Program-made: the position numbers and the translations under genes
Notes under the pieces: model-generated
Seen by the model: the letters and a program-made list of their open reading frames with translations, nothing else
Told to the model about the DNA's origin: nothing
The model's database searches: none
Assembly: GCA_020217265.1 (NCBI GenBank)
Contig: JAIWOS010000187.1
Coordinates: 1-12,524, forward strand
Direction: 5' to 3'
DNA: 12,524 nt
Source of the DNA: Thiobacillus sp.
GTDB taxonomy: Bacteria > Pseudomonadota > Gammaproteobacteria > Burkholderiales > Thiobacillaceae
Shown: piece by piece, positions 1-6,482 of the stretch
Layout of the letters: the number at the start of each line of letters is the position of its first letter
Numbering within the stretch: the stretch's first letter is position 1

Positions 1-892
1 CGGCGGCGAGCAGGGCGGCGCGGGCAGCGTCGCGCGTCGCCGCGTCGGCCTGGCGCAGCGGTGCGCACCAGTTCGCCAGCGCGTTCAAGGTATGGTTCAC
101 GACTTCCTGAACTTCGGGACGGTCGAGGATCAGCGCGGTGGTGTAAATAAAGGTCTGCCCCTGGTCGGACAAGGCCTTGGCGAGCAGCTGGCTGTAGGGG
201 TTGCCGGCCAGCGCGGGCACGCTGACATGGTCGGCGCGCGCGGGGCGCGGGTTGGGCAGGTTGTCGGGCTGCAGCTCGAGGAAGGCGACGTAATACGAGT
301 TGCGGCTGACGCCGCGCTTCCACATCGACAGCCGTTCGGCGTCGGTGAGCACACCGGAATGCAGCATGACGGCGATGGTGTCGAGGATGCCGACGTCGTC
401 TTCGTGCAGAAACGCCAGGTGTTCGACGAGGAATTCGGCCAGCGTGCGACCCATGCTGCCCTGGCACACGACGTCGCGCATCAGCATCAGGCGGGCGTTT
501 TCGATGGTCGGCATGCACCACCATGCGTAGCGCGCGAGCTCGTCGGTGAGCGCGGGCGAATGCACGACCGCGACCACGGCTTCTTCCTCGGCGATCAGCA
601 GCAGCTGCGCGAGGTGCTGGGTGGAAAGCCCCGCCTGCGACTGCCGCGTCCAGCGCGTGAGGTGGACCGGATAGCCGCCGGGCGAGCCGAGCGCGTGGCC
701 GGACAGGAGTTCCCGCACGCGGCGCAGGTAGCGGTCGCTGCGCTCGTTGGGTTTCAGCGGCACGCTGGCCTCGCCCTGCGGCGTCAGTGCCCACAGCGTC
801 ATGCTCGATTCGTCGATGCGGACGGCCTTGAGTTCCTGATTGAACAGGACGTTGAGCCGCAGTTCGTCTTCGGGAGAGAGTTCGTCGTTCAT
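1..892 (-). CDS. DsrS-like cytoplasmic protein (3' end outside window)
   Basis: The first 297 residues are visible, reading from an ATG at 892 to the left edge with no stop. It has no signal peptide or membrane segment, and looks like a soluble acidic protein. A conserved-looking core lies at residues 62-86 ([20 protein letters not shown]), followed by a helical stretch with WWCMP near 124-128; the visible cysteines are C126, C143 and C276. From memory this resembles DsrS, a cytoplasmic protein encoded at the end of the dsr sulfur-oxidation cluster of Allochromatium and found away from dsr genes in several betaproteobacteria. Its molecular function is unclear. The start overlaps the hemL stop as ATGA, and an AAGG Shine-Dalgarno lies just upstream inside hemL, so it is probably translationally coupled to hemL. 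The reading frame is secure, but the family name is only moderately so. Confidence 0.85.
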   Translation of the reverse strand, partial: MNDELSPEDELRLNVLFNQELKAVRIDESSMTLWALTPQGEASVPLKPNERSDRYLRRVRELLSGHALGSPGGYPVHLTRWTRQSQAGLSTQHLAQLLLIAEEEAVVAVVHSPALTDELARYAWWCMPTIENARLMLMRDVVCQGSMGRTLAEFLVEHLAFLHEDDVGILDTIAVMLHSGVLTDAERLSMWKRGVSRNSYYVAFLELQPDNLPNPRPARADHVSVPALAGNPYSQLLAKALSDQGQTFIYTTALILDRPEVQEVVNHTLNALANWCAPLRQADAATRDAARAALLAA

Positions 893-2166
893 AGCGCCTT
901 GAACACCTCACGCGCCGCCGCCACGGTTGCAGCTATATCCGCATCGGTATGCGCGGCCGAAACGAAGCCCGCTTCAAACGCCGACGGGGCGAGGTACACG
1001 CCTTTGTCGAGCATGGCGTGGAAAAAGCGGTTGAAGGATTCGCGGTCGCTCGCCATCACGTCGGCAAAGCTCTTGGGCGGCTGCGCGGAAAAATACAGGC
1101 CGAACATGCCGCCGACGGAATCGGCGCAGAAGGTCTTGCCCGCGTCTTTCGCGGCGGCGGTGAGGCCGTCGCAGAGCGCTTTCGTTTTGGCGGCGAGCGC
1201 GTCGTAAAAGCCGGGTTGCGAGACGGCGTTGAGTGTGGCGAGCCCTGCCGCGACCGAGACCGGGTTGCCCGACAGGGTGCCGGCCTGATACACGGGGCCG
1301 ACGGGCGCCAGCGCGTCCATCACGTCGGCGCGTCCGCCGAAGGCGCCAACCGGCATGCCACCGCCGATGACCTTGCCGAGCGTGGTCAGATCCGGCTTGA
1401 TCCCCAGGAGTTTTTGCGCGCAGCCGAGGTCGACGCGGAAACCGGTCATCACTTCGTCGAAGATCAGCAGCGCGCCGTGGGCGTCGCACAGGCGGCGCAT
1501 CGCGGCCATGAATTCGGCGGTGGGCTTGACCAGATTCATGTTGCCCGCGAACGGCTCGACGATGATGCAGGCGATTTCCGATCCGATTTCGGCAAAGGTG
1601 CGCTCCAGCCCGGCGACGTCGTTGTAGTCGAGCACCAGCGTTTCGGCGGCGACCGCTGCGGGTACGCCCGCCGAGGTGGGGTTGCCGAAGGTGAGCGCGC
1701 CGGAACCGGCCTTCACCAGCAGGAAGTCGGCGTGGCCGTGGTAGCAGCCTTCGAATTTGATGAACTTGCTGCGTCCGGTGAAGCCCCGGGCGAGACGGAT
1801 CGCGCTCATGGTTGCCTCGGTGCCGGAGGACACCAGCCGCACTTTTTCGATCGAAGGCACGAGCGCGCGAATCTTGTGCGCGATGGTGAGCTCGGGCTCG
1901 CTGGGCGCGCCGAACGACAGGCCGTTGGCGGCGGCGTCCTGAACCGCCTTCACCGTGCCGGGGTGGGCGTGGCCGAGGATGGCCGGACCCCAGGAACCGA
2001 CGTAATCGGTGTATTGCTTGCCGTCGGCGTCCCACACGTAGGCGCCCTGCGCGCGGGCGAAAAACACCGGCGTGCCGCCCACGCTCTTGAAGGCGCGCAC
2101 CGGCGAATTCACGCCGCCGGGGATCACCTGTTGCGAAGCTGCGAAGAGTTGTTCGTTGCGGGTCAT
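889..2166 (-). CDS. hemL: Glutamate-1-semialdehyde 2,1-aminomutase HemL
   Basis: This is a PLP enzyme that converts glutamate-1-semialdehyde to 5-aminolevulinate, the last step of the C5 route to heme and other tetrapyrroles, in the cytoplasm. The protein is 425 residues, normal for the family. It shows the typical start ([20 protein letters not shown], residues 7-26), SSGTEA at 113-118, GCYHGHAD at 140-147, the aspartate motif FDEVMTGFR at 236-244, and the Schiff-base lysine K265 in [12 protein letters not shown]. The frame is open further upstream, but the ATG at 2166 gives the family N terminus and overlaps the thiE stop as ATGA. The only Shine-Dalgarno-like bases are a weak GGA inside thiE, which suggests coupling. 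It is the third gene of the thiD-thiE-hemL-dsrS-like set. Identification is very secure. Confidence 0.97.
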   Translation of the reverse strand: MTRNEQLFAASQQVIPGGVNSPVRAFKSVGGTPVFFARAQGAYVWDADGKQYTDYVGSWGPAILGHAHPGTVKAVQDAAANGLSFGAPSEPELTIAHKIRALVPSIEKVRLVSSGTEATMSAIRLARGFTGRSKFIKFEGCYHGHADFLLVKAGSGALTFGNPTSAGVPAAVAAETLVLDYNDVAGLERTFAEIGSEIACIIVEPFAGNMNLVKPTAEFMAAMRRLCDAHGALLIFDEVMTGFRVDLGCAQKLLGIKPDLTTLGKVIGGGMPVGAFGGRADVMDALAPVGPVYQAGTLSGNPVSVAAGLATLNAVSQPGFYDALAAKTKALCDGLTAAAKDAGKTFCADSVGGMFGLYFSAQPPKSFADVMASDRESFNRFFHAMLDKGVYLAPSAFEAGFVSAAHTDADIAATVAAAREVFKAL

Positions 2167-2807
2167 GATTCGGATTCCGTTGCGAAAAGTTGGTTGAGGT
2201 CGCGCGCAGCGGCGCGGATGTCGGGCGCGCCGAACACGGCGGACAGCACGGCGAGGCTGTCGGCCCCGGCGTCGATGAGGGCCGCGCCGTTGTCCCGCGT
2301 GATGCCGCCGATGGCGACGAGGGGCACGTGGATGACGCCCTGCGCTGCACGCAGCAGCTCGACGGACGCACGCGGCGCGTCGGGCTTGGTCGGCGAAGGA
2401 AAGAAACTGCCGAAGGCGACGTAGTCGGCGCCCGCCTCCTGCGCCGCCCGCGCCAGATCGAGACTCTGGTAACACGACGCACCGACGATCTTGTCCTTGC
2501 CGAGGATGATGCGCGCCTCGGCGAGGCTGCCGTCGTCGCGCCCCAAATGAACGCCATCGGCGTCGCACAAATCGGCCAGACGCAGGTCGTCGTTGACGAT
2601 CAGCGGCACGCCGAAGCGATGGCACAGCGCCACCAGCTCGCTCGCCTGTTCGTGGCGGCGTGCCACGTCGGCGGATTTGTCGCGGTACTGCACCGCGGCC
2701 ACGCCACCCGCGAGCGCCGCTTCGACCATCGCCAGCAGCTGGCCGGTGTCGGCGGTGTCGGGCGTGATGGCGTACACGCCGCCCGGAAACTTGCGCGCCG
2801 CGCTCAC
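2163..2807 (-). CDS. thiE: Thiamine phosphate synthase ThiE
   Basis: It joins HMP pyrophosphate and the thiazole phosphate to form thiamine phosphate, in the cytoplasm. The protein is 214 residues with the TIM-barrel motifs of the family: QYRDK at 40-44, VNDD at 71-74, DGVHLG at 84-89, GASCY at 109-113, the flexible [10 protein letters not shown] at 132-141, and AIGGIT at 165-170. I chose the GTG at 2807: it overlaps the thiD stop as GTGA, has a GAAGG Shine-Dalgarno about 9 bases upstream, and leaves a typical N terminus ([11 protein letters not shown]). The frame stays open to 3449, but that extension is antisense-free shadow of thiD and lacks family similarity. Translation is likely coupled to thiD, which makes the HMP pyrophosphate substrate. 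Confidence 0.96.
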   Translation of the reverse strand: MSAARKFPGGVYAITPDTADTGQLLAMVEAALAGGVAAVQYRDKSADVARRHEQASELVALCHRFGVPLIVNDDLRLADLCDADGVHLGRDDGSLAEARIILGKDKIVGASCYQSLDLARAAQEAGADYVAFGSFFPSPTKPDAPRASVELLRAAQGVIHVPLVAIGGITRDNGAALIDAGADSLAVLSAVFGAPDIRAAARDLNQLFATESES

Positions 2808-3646
2808 GCGTTGCCTTCGGCCTGGCCGTCCTGCGCCCAGAAGAAGCGCTCGGGGATGTACTGCCCCATGCCGGGGCGGAAGGCGGCTTTCAGGGTTTCG
2901 TAGGTAAAGCTTTGTGCTTCGCGCACGGCGGTCGGCACGTCCTGGCCGTAGGCCAGCGTGGCGGCGATCGCCGAGGCGAGCGTGCAGCCCGAGCCGTGGT
3001 AGCTGCCGGGCAGGCGGTCCCAGGCGTCGGTCTGCACGTGGCCATCGGCGCCATACAGGCTGTTGAGCACGCGCGGGGTATTTTCGTGGGTGCCGGTGAC
3101 GAGCACATACTCGCAACCGAGCTCGACCAGCCGCGCGGCGCAGGTGGCAAGATCGAGGTCGTCCTCGTCCGAGTCGAACAGCGCCAGCCGGCGCGCCTCG
3201 TGGCTGTTGGGCGTGAGCACGCTGGTCTGCGGAATCAGCATGTCGCGCATGGCGGCGATGATGTCCTCGCTGGCGAGCTCGTCGCCGCGGCCGGAAGCGA
3301 GCACGGGGTCGAGCACCACCGGGATGTCGGGGTAGTCGGCAAGAATCTCGGCGATCGCCGCCACCGATTCCGCACTGCCCAGCATGCCGAGCTTGAAGGC
3401 CGCCACCGGCACGTCTTCCAGCAGCATGCGCGCCTGGTCCATCACCCATTCCGAATCGATCACCAGGATGCCGTCCACGCCGGCGGTGTCCTGCACCGTC
3501 AGCGCGGTGATCACCGACAGCGGATGACAGCCCATGCTCGCGAGCGTGAGGATGTCGGCCTGGATGCCGGCGCCGCCGGTGGGGTCGGACGCGGCGAAGC
3601 TCAGCACCAGGGGCGGGGTCGGCTTGGGGGAAAAAATAGGCGGCAT
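2804..3646 (-). CDS. thiD: Hydroxymethylpyrimidine/phosphomethylpyrimidine kinase ThiD
   Basis: It phosphorylates HMP to HMP-P and then to HMP-PP, the substrate of ThiE, in the cytoplasm. The protein is 280 residues and belongs to the ribokinase-like fold. Visible motifs are [17 protein letters not shown] at 16-32, the ALTVQDT segment at 48-54, [11 protein letters not shown] at 111-121, LTPNSHEA at 144-151, and the anion-hole motif [10 protein letters not shown] at 217-226 with the key cysteine C221. The ATG at 3646 is the only sensible start close to the family N terminus; its Shine-Dalgarno is weak. It is the first gene of the minus-strand operon and diverges from rubredoxin across 51 bases. 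No thiamine pyrophosphate riboswitch fits in that spacer, so regulation by that route is not apparent here. Confidence 0.97.
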   Translation of the reverse strand: MPPIFSPKPTPPLVLSFAASDPTGGAGIQADILTLASMGCHPLSVITALTVQDTAGVDGILVIDSEWVMDQARMLLEDVPVAAFKLGMLGSAESVAAIAEILADYPDIPVVLDPVLASGRGDELASEDIIAAMRDMLIPQTSVLTPNSHEARRLALFDSDEDDLDLATCAARLVELGCEYVLVTGTHENTPRVLNSLYGADGHVQTDAWDRLPGSYHGSGCTLASAIAATLAYGQDVPTAVREAQSFTYETLKAAFRPGMGQYIPERFFWAQDGQAEGNA

Positions 3647-3659
3647 GGCGTCACTGCTT

Positions 3660-3665
3660 TAGAAT
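3660..3665 (+). promoter_or_regulatory. Candidate -10 element for the rubredoxin gene
   Basis: TAGAAT lies 32 bases before the rubredoxin ATG and matches the sigma-70 -10 consensus at 5 of 6 positions. A -35 at the right distance would fall in the first codons of thiD and is not recognisable. It overlaps the region from which thiD would be transcribed in the other direction, so the two promoters would be back to back within 21 bases. Confidence 0.3.
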
Positions 3666-3674
3666 CAGGCAGCG

Positions 3675-3680
3675 ATTTTA
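3675..3680 (-). promoter_or_regulatory. Candidate -10 element for the thiD operon
   Basis: The minus strand reads TAAAAT here, within GGCTAAAATCGC, 28 bases before the thiD ATG. It matches the sigma-70 -10 consensus at 5 of 6 positions. No convincing -35 is visible at 16-18 bases, where the sequence would lie at the 5' end of rubredoxin. This is a weak call, based on position and the -10 match alone. Confidence 0.35.
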
Positions 3681-3697
3681 GCCGATAGCCCCAAACC

Positions 3698-3880
3698 ATG
3701 ACCGAAACGCCCGAATACCGAAGCTGGATGTGCCTGATCTGCGGCTGGATCTATCACGAGGAAACCGGCGCGCCCGACGACGGCATCCCCCCAGGCACGC
3801 GCTGGGAAGATGTGCCGCCCAACTGGACTTGCCCCGATTGCGGCGCGCGCAAGGACGATTTCGAGATGGTGGTGATTTGA
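3698..3880 (+). CDS. rubA: Rubredoxin
   Basis: This is a small one-iron electron carrier of 60 residues, the usual rubredoxin size. The iron ligands are C12 and C15 in MCLICGWIY and C45 and C48 in CPDCGARK. The aromatic core residues (W10, Y19, W36, W43, F55) and the GIPPGTRWEDVP loop at 29-40 are all present. It should act in the cytoplasm, passing electrons to an unseen partner. It lies divergent to thiD and upstream of the pil cluster; I recall rubredoxin next to pilG in other betaproteobacteria, but here a secreted-protein gene and a terminator separate them. There is no clear Shine-Dalgarno before the ATG. Identification is very secure; the partner is unknown. Confidence 0.97.
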   Translation: MTETPEYRSWMCLICGWIYHEETGAPDDGIPPGTRWEDVPPNWTCPDCGARKDDFEMVVI

Positions 3881-3882
3881 GG

Positions 3883-3937
3883 CGTTTGGCGGTATCGGTT
3901 CAAGAAAACCGCCAAACGGGCGTTAAGCCCTTGGCGG
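3883..3937 (+). promoter_or_regulatory. Two mutually exclusive hairpins after rubredoxin (switch-like leader or 3' element)
   Basis: Three arms are visible. Arm 1 (3883-3893, CGTTTGGCGGT) pairs perfectly over 11 bp with arm 2 (3908-3918, ACCGCCAAACG), leaving a 14-base loop. Arm 2 can instead pair over 7 bp (CCGCCAA, 3909-3915) with arm 3 (TTGGCGG, 3931-3937), continued after a 2-base bulge by GGGC/GCCC around a GTTAA loop. The two folds share arm 2, so only one can form at a time. Neither is followed by a U tract, so neither is a classical intrinsic terminator. It could be a 3' stabiliser of the rubredoxin mRNA or a leader control of the next gene. The pairing is seen; the role is inferred. 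Confidence 0.5.
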
Positions 3938-3958
3938 AACCCGGGTTGGTCGTTGACC
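3938..3958 (+). promoter_or_regulatory. Palindrome, small hairpin and possible -35 before the secreted-protein gene
   Basis: AACCCGGGTT (3938-3947) is a perfect 10-bp palindrome. It is followed by GGTC-GTT-GACC (3948-3958), which contains TTGACC (3953-3958), a 5 of 6 match to the sigma-70 -35 element. No good -10 follows at 16-18 bases; the nearest AT-rich stretch, AACAAT at 3978-3983, is 19 bases away. A promoter for the downstream gene is possible but poorly supported. Confidence 0.25.
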
Positions 3959-4003
3959 CCTGGCCCGGACGAGAAGAAACAATTCAATTCTAAGGAGACA
4001 GTC

Positions 4004-4909
4004 ATGATCGTGCGGTGGATGGCAGCATGGGTACTGTGTGTGTATTCGCTGGGCGCCTGGGCGATCGCGCCCTACCTGCAGGGTGATCCCGTCGCGGGCG
4101 GCAGCGTGCAGGCGGTCGCTGGCGCGGTCGAGGCCAAACTGAAAGGCGGCGGCTTCAAGGTCATCGGCAAATATTTCCCCAGGAATCTCGCCGGTTATGG
4201 CGTCGTCGTGGCGAGCGACGACGAGATGCTTGACCAGGTGGCCGCCGCCGGCGGCCATGCCATTCTGGGCGCGGCCATCCGCGTCGGCGTCAAGGCCGAC
4301 GGCAGCGTGAGCTACACCAACCCCGATTACTGGTACCGCGCCTTTTTCCGCAAGGGCTTCGACAAGCGCGAAGCGGCGGTGAAATCCCTGCAATCAAAAC
4401 TCGAAAATGCGCTCGGCGCGGGCAAGGGCATGGGCGGCGACGAAACCGCGGCCAGCCTCGCCAACTACCGCTACATGATCGGCATGGAGCGCATCGATTC
4501 GCCGAAAAACAAGCTGAACGAATTCGGCAGCTTTGCCGAGGCGCTGAAAACCGTGCGCGACAATCTCGCCAAGGGCGTAGGGAAAACCAGCAAGGTCTAC
4601 GAGATCGTGCTGCCGGAACACAAGCTCGCGGTGTTCGGCGTGGCGATGAACGATCCCGAGAATGGCGACGGCGAGTGGATCCGCAAGATCGACCAGCAGA
4701 ACAGCATCGCCGGGCTGCCCTACGAAATCTACATCGTCAACAACACGGTCGAATCGCCGCATGGACGCTTCCGCATCGCGCTCGCTTTCCCCGACGTGGG
4801 GATGGGCCAGTTCATGCGCATTTCCTCGCTGCCCAACACGATCCTCGAAACCATGAGCGCGGTGGCGGGCGTGGACAAGAAGGAGGCGCAGTCGGCCTGG
4901 CAGCAATAG
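4004..4909 (+). CDS. Secreted (periplasmic) protein of unknown function
   Basis: The product is 301 residues. Residues 1-20 form a signal peptide: R4, a hydrophobic core, then AWA with likely cleavage before IAPYL, so the mature protein is probably periplasmic. I chose the ATG at 4004 because AAGGAG (3992-3997) sits 6 bases upstream; the frame opens earlier at 3953 without a signal-peptide-like start. The mature part has no cysteine and no further membrane segment. Two alpha/beta-like halves can be seen: residues 35-115 (GFKVIGKYFPRNLAGYGVVV, then ILGAAIRVGV and TNPDYWYRAFF) and 195-285 (KVYEIVLPEHKLAVFGVAMN, then PYEIYIVNN and FPDVGMGQFMRISSLP). This faintly recalls DUF302-type domains, but I cannot confirm it. 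It has its own strong terminator, so it is probably not cotranscribed with the pil genes. Confidence 0.88.
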   Translation: MIVRWMAAWVLCVYSLGAWAIAPYLQGDPVAGGSVQAVAGAVEAKLKGGGFKVIGKYFPRNLAGYGVVVASDDEMLDQVAAAGGHAILGAAIRVGVKADGSVSYTNPDYWYRAFFRKGFDKREAAVKSLQSKLENALGAGKGMGGDETAASLANYRYMIGMERIDSPKNKLNEFGSFAEALKTVRDNLAKGVGKTSKVYEIVLPEHKLAVFGVAMNDPENGDGEWIRKIDQQNSIAGLPYEIYIVNNTVESPHGRFRIALAFPDVGMGQFMRISSLPNTILETMSAVAGVDKKEAQSAWQQ

Positions 4910-4935
4910 CGCAGGTCGCGTGAGGACGTCCACGG

Positions 4936-4965
4936 AAAAGCGCTGCCCGGCAGCGCTTTTTTCTT
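4936..4965 (+). terminator. Rho-independent terminator
   Basis: AAAAGCGCTGC (4936-4946) and GCAGCGCTTTT (4950-4960) form a perfect 11-bp stem around a CCG loop, followed by a run of T (4957-4962) and CTT. This lies 26 bases after the secreted-protein stop codon and ends that transcript. The A-rich 5' arm means it could also work in reverse, but no minus-strand gene ends here. It separates the rubredoxin/secreted-protein unit from the pil cluster. Confidence 0.9.
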
Positions 4966-5028
4966 GTCCGCTCGACAGCAACAGGGAAGGCAAGGCGGGC
5001 CCTGCGATCCGTTCGTTCGCGTGCAGGC

Positions 5029-5055
5029 TAAAGAAGCCGAAACCCTTGCCGTAAT
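5029..5055 (+). promoter_or_regulatory. Sigma-28 (FliA)-like promoter upstream of pilG
   Basis: TAAA(G) at 5029-5033 and GCCGTAAT at 5048-5055 are separated by exactly 15 bases counted from TAAA, the spacing of the FliA consensus TAAA-N15-GCCGATAA. The -35 is perfect; the -10 keeps GCCG and one of the last four bases. Transcription would start near 5062, leaving a leader of about 50 bases before the pilG GTG. No good sigma-70 or sigma-54 promoter was seen between the terminator and pilG. The match is suggestive only. Confidence 0.35.
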
Positions 5056-5072
5056 GTTAAGCACGCAAGGGT
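5042..5072 (+). repeat. 8-bp inverted repeat across the presumed pilG promoter
   Basis: ACCCTTGC (5042-5049) and GCAAGGGT (5065-5072) are perfect inverse complements around a 15-base spacer that includes GTAATGTTAAGC. It overlaps the -10 part and likely start site of the candidate promoter, a place typical for a dimeric repressor or activator site. It could also form an mRNA hairpin if transcription starts upstream. A smaller dyad, GGCT-AAAGA-AGCC (5026-5038), lies beside it. Confidence 0.45.
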
Positions 5073-5113
5073 GGCACTCGCCGCCCGTTCGACGAGCCTC
5101 GTGGAGAAGACGT

Positions 5114-5506
5114 GTGGACAACGCAGCCTTGAAGGGCGTGAAGGTGATGGTCATCGACGACAGCAACACCATCCGCCGCAGTGCCGAAATATTTCTGAAC
5201 CAGGCCGGATGCGAGGTCATCCTGGCGCAGGACGGCTTCGACGCCCTGTCGAAGATCACCGATCACGAACCCGACGTGGTGTTCGTCGACATCATGATGC
5301 CGCGGCTGGACGGCTACCAGACCTGCTCTCTGATCAAGCGCAACTCTAAATACCGCGCCACGCCGGTGATCATGCTGTCGTCCAAGGACGGGCTGTTCGA
5401 CCGCGCGCGCGGCCGCATGGTGGGGTCGGACGAATACCTCACCAAACCGTTTACCAAGGACACGCTGTTGTCGGCGGTGCGCGAGCACGCCCACCTCGGC
5501 GCCTGA
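5114..5506 (+). CDS. pilG: Type IV pilus response regulator PilG (CheY-like)
   Basis: This is a single receiver domain of 130 residues. The acidic pocket is D15 and D16 (VMVIDDS), the phospho-acceptor is D59 (FVDIMMPRLDGYQTC), the switch position is S89/S90 (VIMLSSKDG), and the conserved lysine is K111 (YLTKPF). The segment SSKDGLFDRARGRMVGSDEYLTKPF is very characteristic of PilG, which promotes pilus extension and twitching downstream of the PilL kinase in the cytoplasm. I chose the GTG at 5114: GGAGAAGA lies at 5103-5110, and the longer frame from 4964 would run back into the terminator. It is the first gene of the pil cluster; pilH follows after 25 bases. Confidence 0.95.
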   Translation: MDNAALKGVKVMVIDDSNTIRRSAEIFLNQAGCEVILAQDGFDALSKITDHEPDVVFVDIMMPRLDGYQTCSLIKRNSKYRATPVIMLSSKDGLFDRARGRMVGSDEYLTKPFTKDTLLSAVREHAHLGA

Positions 5507-5531
5507 ACGAATCGATCTAGGAGCAGAAAAC

Positions 5532-5897
5532 ATGGCAATCAGCCGCATCCTGGTTGTGGACGACTCCCCGACCGAGCGTTTTTTCCTGTCGGAACTGCTG
5601 GTTAAAAACGGCTATCTCGTGAGCATGGCCGAAAGCGGCGAGGAAGCCGTGGCGCAGGCAAAGCAGACCCTGCCCGACCTCATCGTGATGGACGTGGTGA
5701 TGCCCGGCATGAACGGCTACCAGGCCACCCGCATGATCGGCAAGGAAGACGCCACCCGCCACATTCCCGTGATCATGTGCACCACCAAGGGGCAGGAAAC
5801 CGACAAGGTGTGGGGCATGCGCCAGGGCGCGAAGGCTTATCTCGTCAAGCCGGTGAAGCCGGAAGACCTTTTGAACCAGATCAAGGCATTGGGTTGA
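5532..5897 (+). CDS. pilH: Type IV pilus response regulator PilH (CheY-like)
   Basis: This is a second stand-alone receiver of 121 residues. Key residues are D10 and D11 (ILVVDDSPTE), phospho-acceptor D54 (IVMDVVMPGMNGYQATR), T84/T85 (VIMCTTKGQETD) and K106 (LVKPVKP). The CTTKGQETDKVWGMRQGAKAYLVKP stretch is typical of PilH, which in Pseudomonas opposes PilG or acts as a phosphate sink in pilus retraction control. A good Shine-Dalgarno (AGGAG, 5519-5523) precedes the ATG. It lies between pilG and pilI in the usual order, and pilI starts 9 bases after its stop. Confidence 0.96.
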   Translation: MAISRILVVDDSPTERFFLSELLVKNGYLVSMAESGEEAVAQAKQTLPDLIVMDVVMPGMNGYQATRMIGKEDATRHIPVIMCTTKGQETDKVWGMRQGAKAYLVKPVKPEDLLNQIKALG

Positions 5898-5906
5898 GCG
5901 GGCGCC

Positions 5907-6422
5907 ATGTCGAAGAAATTCAACCTGCGTGATTTCCAGACGCGGCTGTCGCAACAATTGCAGGCGGCCGCCGGACGCGACACTTCCGGTTCGCGCCTGG
6001 GTTTTCGCGTCGGCGATGCCAACTGGCTGGTGAGCCTCACCGATACCGAAGAGGTGCTGCCGGTGCCGCCCATCGTCAGGGTGCCGGGCGCGCGCCGCTG
6101 GTTTCGCGGCCTGGCCAACATTCGCGGCAACCTCTACGCCGTGAGCGATTTTTCGGATTTCATGGGGCAGGGTGCCACGCCCGAGCACAACGAATGCCGC
6201 CTGCTGATCCCGCACCGCGATTTCGGCGTGAACGCCGCCTTGCTGGTGCGCGGCACGCTGGGGTTGCGCAACATCGGGCGCTATCGGCCGCTCGATGCCG
6301 TCGCGCCCAGCCCCTGGGTCAGCCGGCAATATACAGACGAAAGCGGCGCGAACTGGCATGACCTCGATTTCAGCCGTTTGCTGGCCACGCCTGAATTCCT
6401 CAGGGTCGAGGCCCAGGCCTGA
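5907..6422 (+). CDS. pilI: CheW-like adaptor PilI
   Basis: The protein is 171 residues with one CheW-like domain, which should link the receptor PilJ to the kinase PilL at the inner face of the membrane. Visible features are LGFRVGDANWLVSL at 31-44, the TEEVLPVPP segment at 47-55, and the CheW signature GLANIRGNLYAVSDF at 68-82. A final strand-like part, CRLLIPHRDFGVNAALLV, lies at 97-114. There is no signal peptide or membrane segment. It starts 9 bases after pilH with only a weak GAGCGG Shine-Dalgarno, so expression is probably linked to pilH. Confidence 0.95.
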   Translation: MSKKFNLRDFQTRLSQQLQAAAGRDTSGSRLGFRVGDANWLVSLTDTEEVLPVPPIVRVPGARRWFRGLANIRGNLYAVSDFSDFMGQGATPEHNECRLLIPHRDFGVNAALLVRGTLGLRNIGRYRPLDAVAPSPWVSRQYTDESGANWHDLDFSRLLATPEFLRVEAQA

Positions 6423-6450
6423 TTCTCACGTCGAAACAACAGTAACGCGC

Positions 6451-6464
6451 GATGACGCGTCATC
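6451..6464 (+). repeat. 14-bp perfect palindrome between pilI and pilJ
   Basis: GATGACGCGTCATC is fully palindromic and lies in the 60-base pilI-pilJ gap, just before the pilJ Shine-Dalgarno. With no spacer it is better suited to a protein-binding DNA site than to an RNA hairpin. It may be a regulator site for an internal pilJ promoter, or chance. Confidence 0.4.
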
Positions 6465-6482
6465 CATGGAGAGAGCGGAGCA

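Noticed and set aside
92..1207. A 371-codon plus-strand frame opposite the DsrS-like gene
   Set aside because: The minus strand gives a protein-like sequence coupled to hemL by an ATGA overlap; the plus frame has biased composition and spans two genes.
949..2424. A 491-codon plus-strand frame opposite hemL and thiE
   Set aside because: It has low-complexity Arg/Gly/Ala composition, no domain and no ribosome-binding site, and it lies opposite two secure genes.
3647..3697. Thiamine pyrophosphate riboswitch before thiD
   Set aside because: The spacer to rubredoxin is only 51 bases and lacks the CTGAGA-type core; a full riboswitch does not fit.
3883..3918. Intrinsic terminator for rubredoxin
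   Set aside because: The 11-bp stem has a long loop and is followed by GGCGTTAAGC rather than a T tract.
3953..4003. Upstream start for the secreted protein
   Set aside because: The open frame extends to 3953, but only the ATG at 4004 has a strong Shine-Dalgarno and gives a signal peptide at the N terminus.
5020..5075. Cyclic di-GMP or other riboswitch before pilG
   Set aside because: The two small dyads do not show the conserved core of a known class, and the region is better read as promoter and operator DNA.
4964..5113. Longer pilG start at 4964
   Set aside because: It would begin inside the terminator T tract, add 50 residues unlike any receiver domain, and cover the promoter-like region; the GTG at 5114 has a good Shine-Dalgarno.
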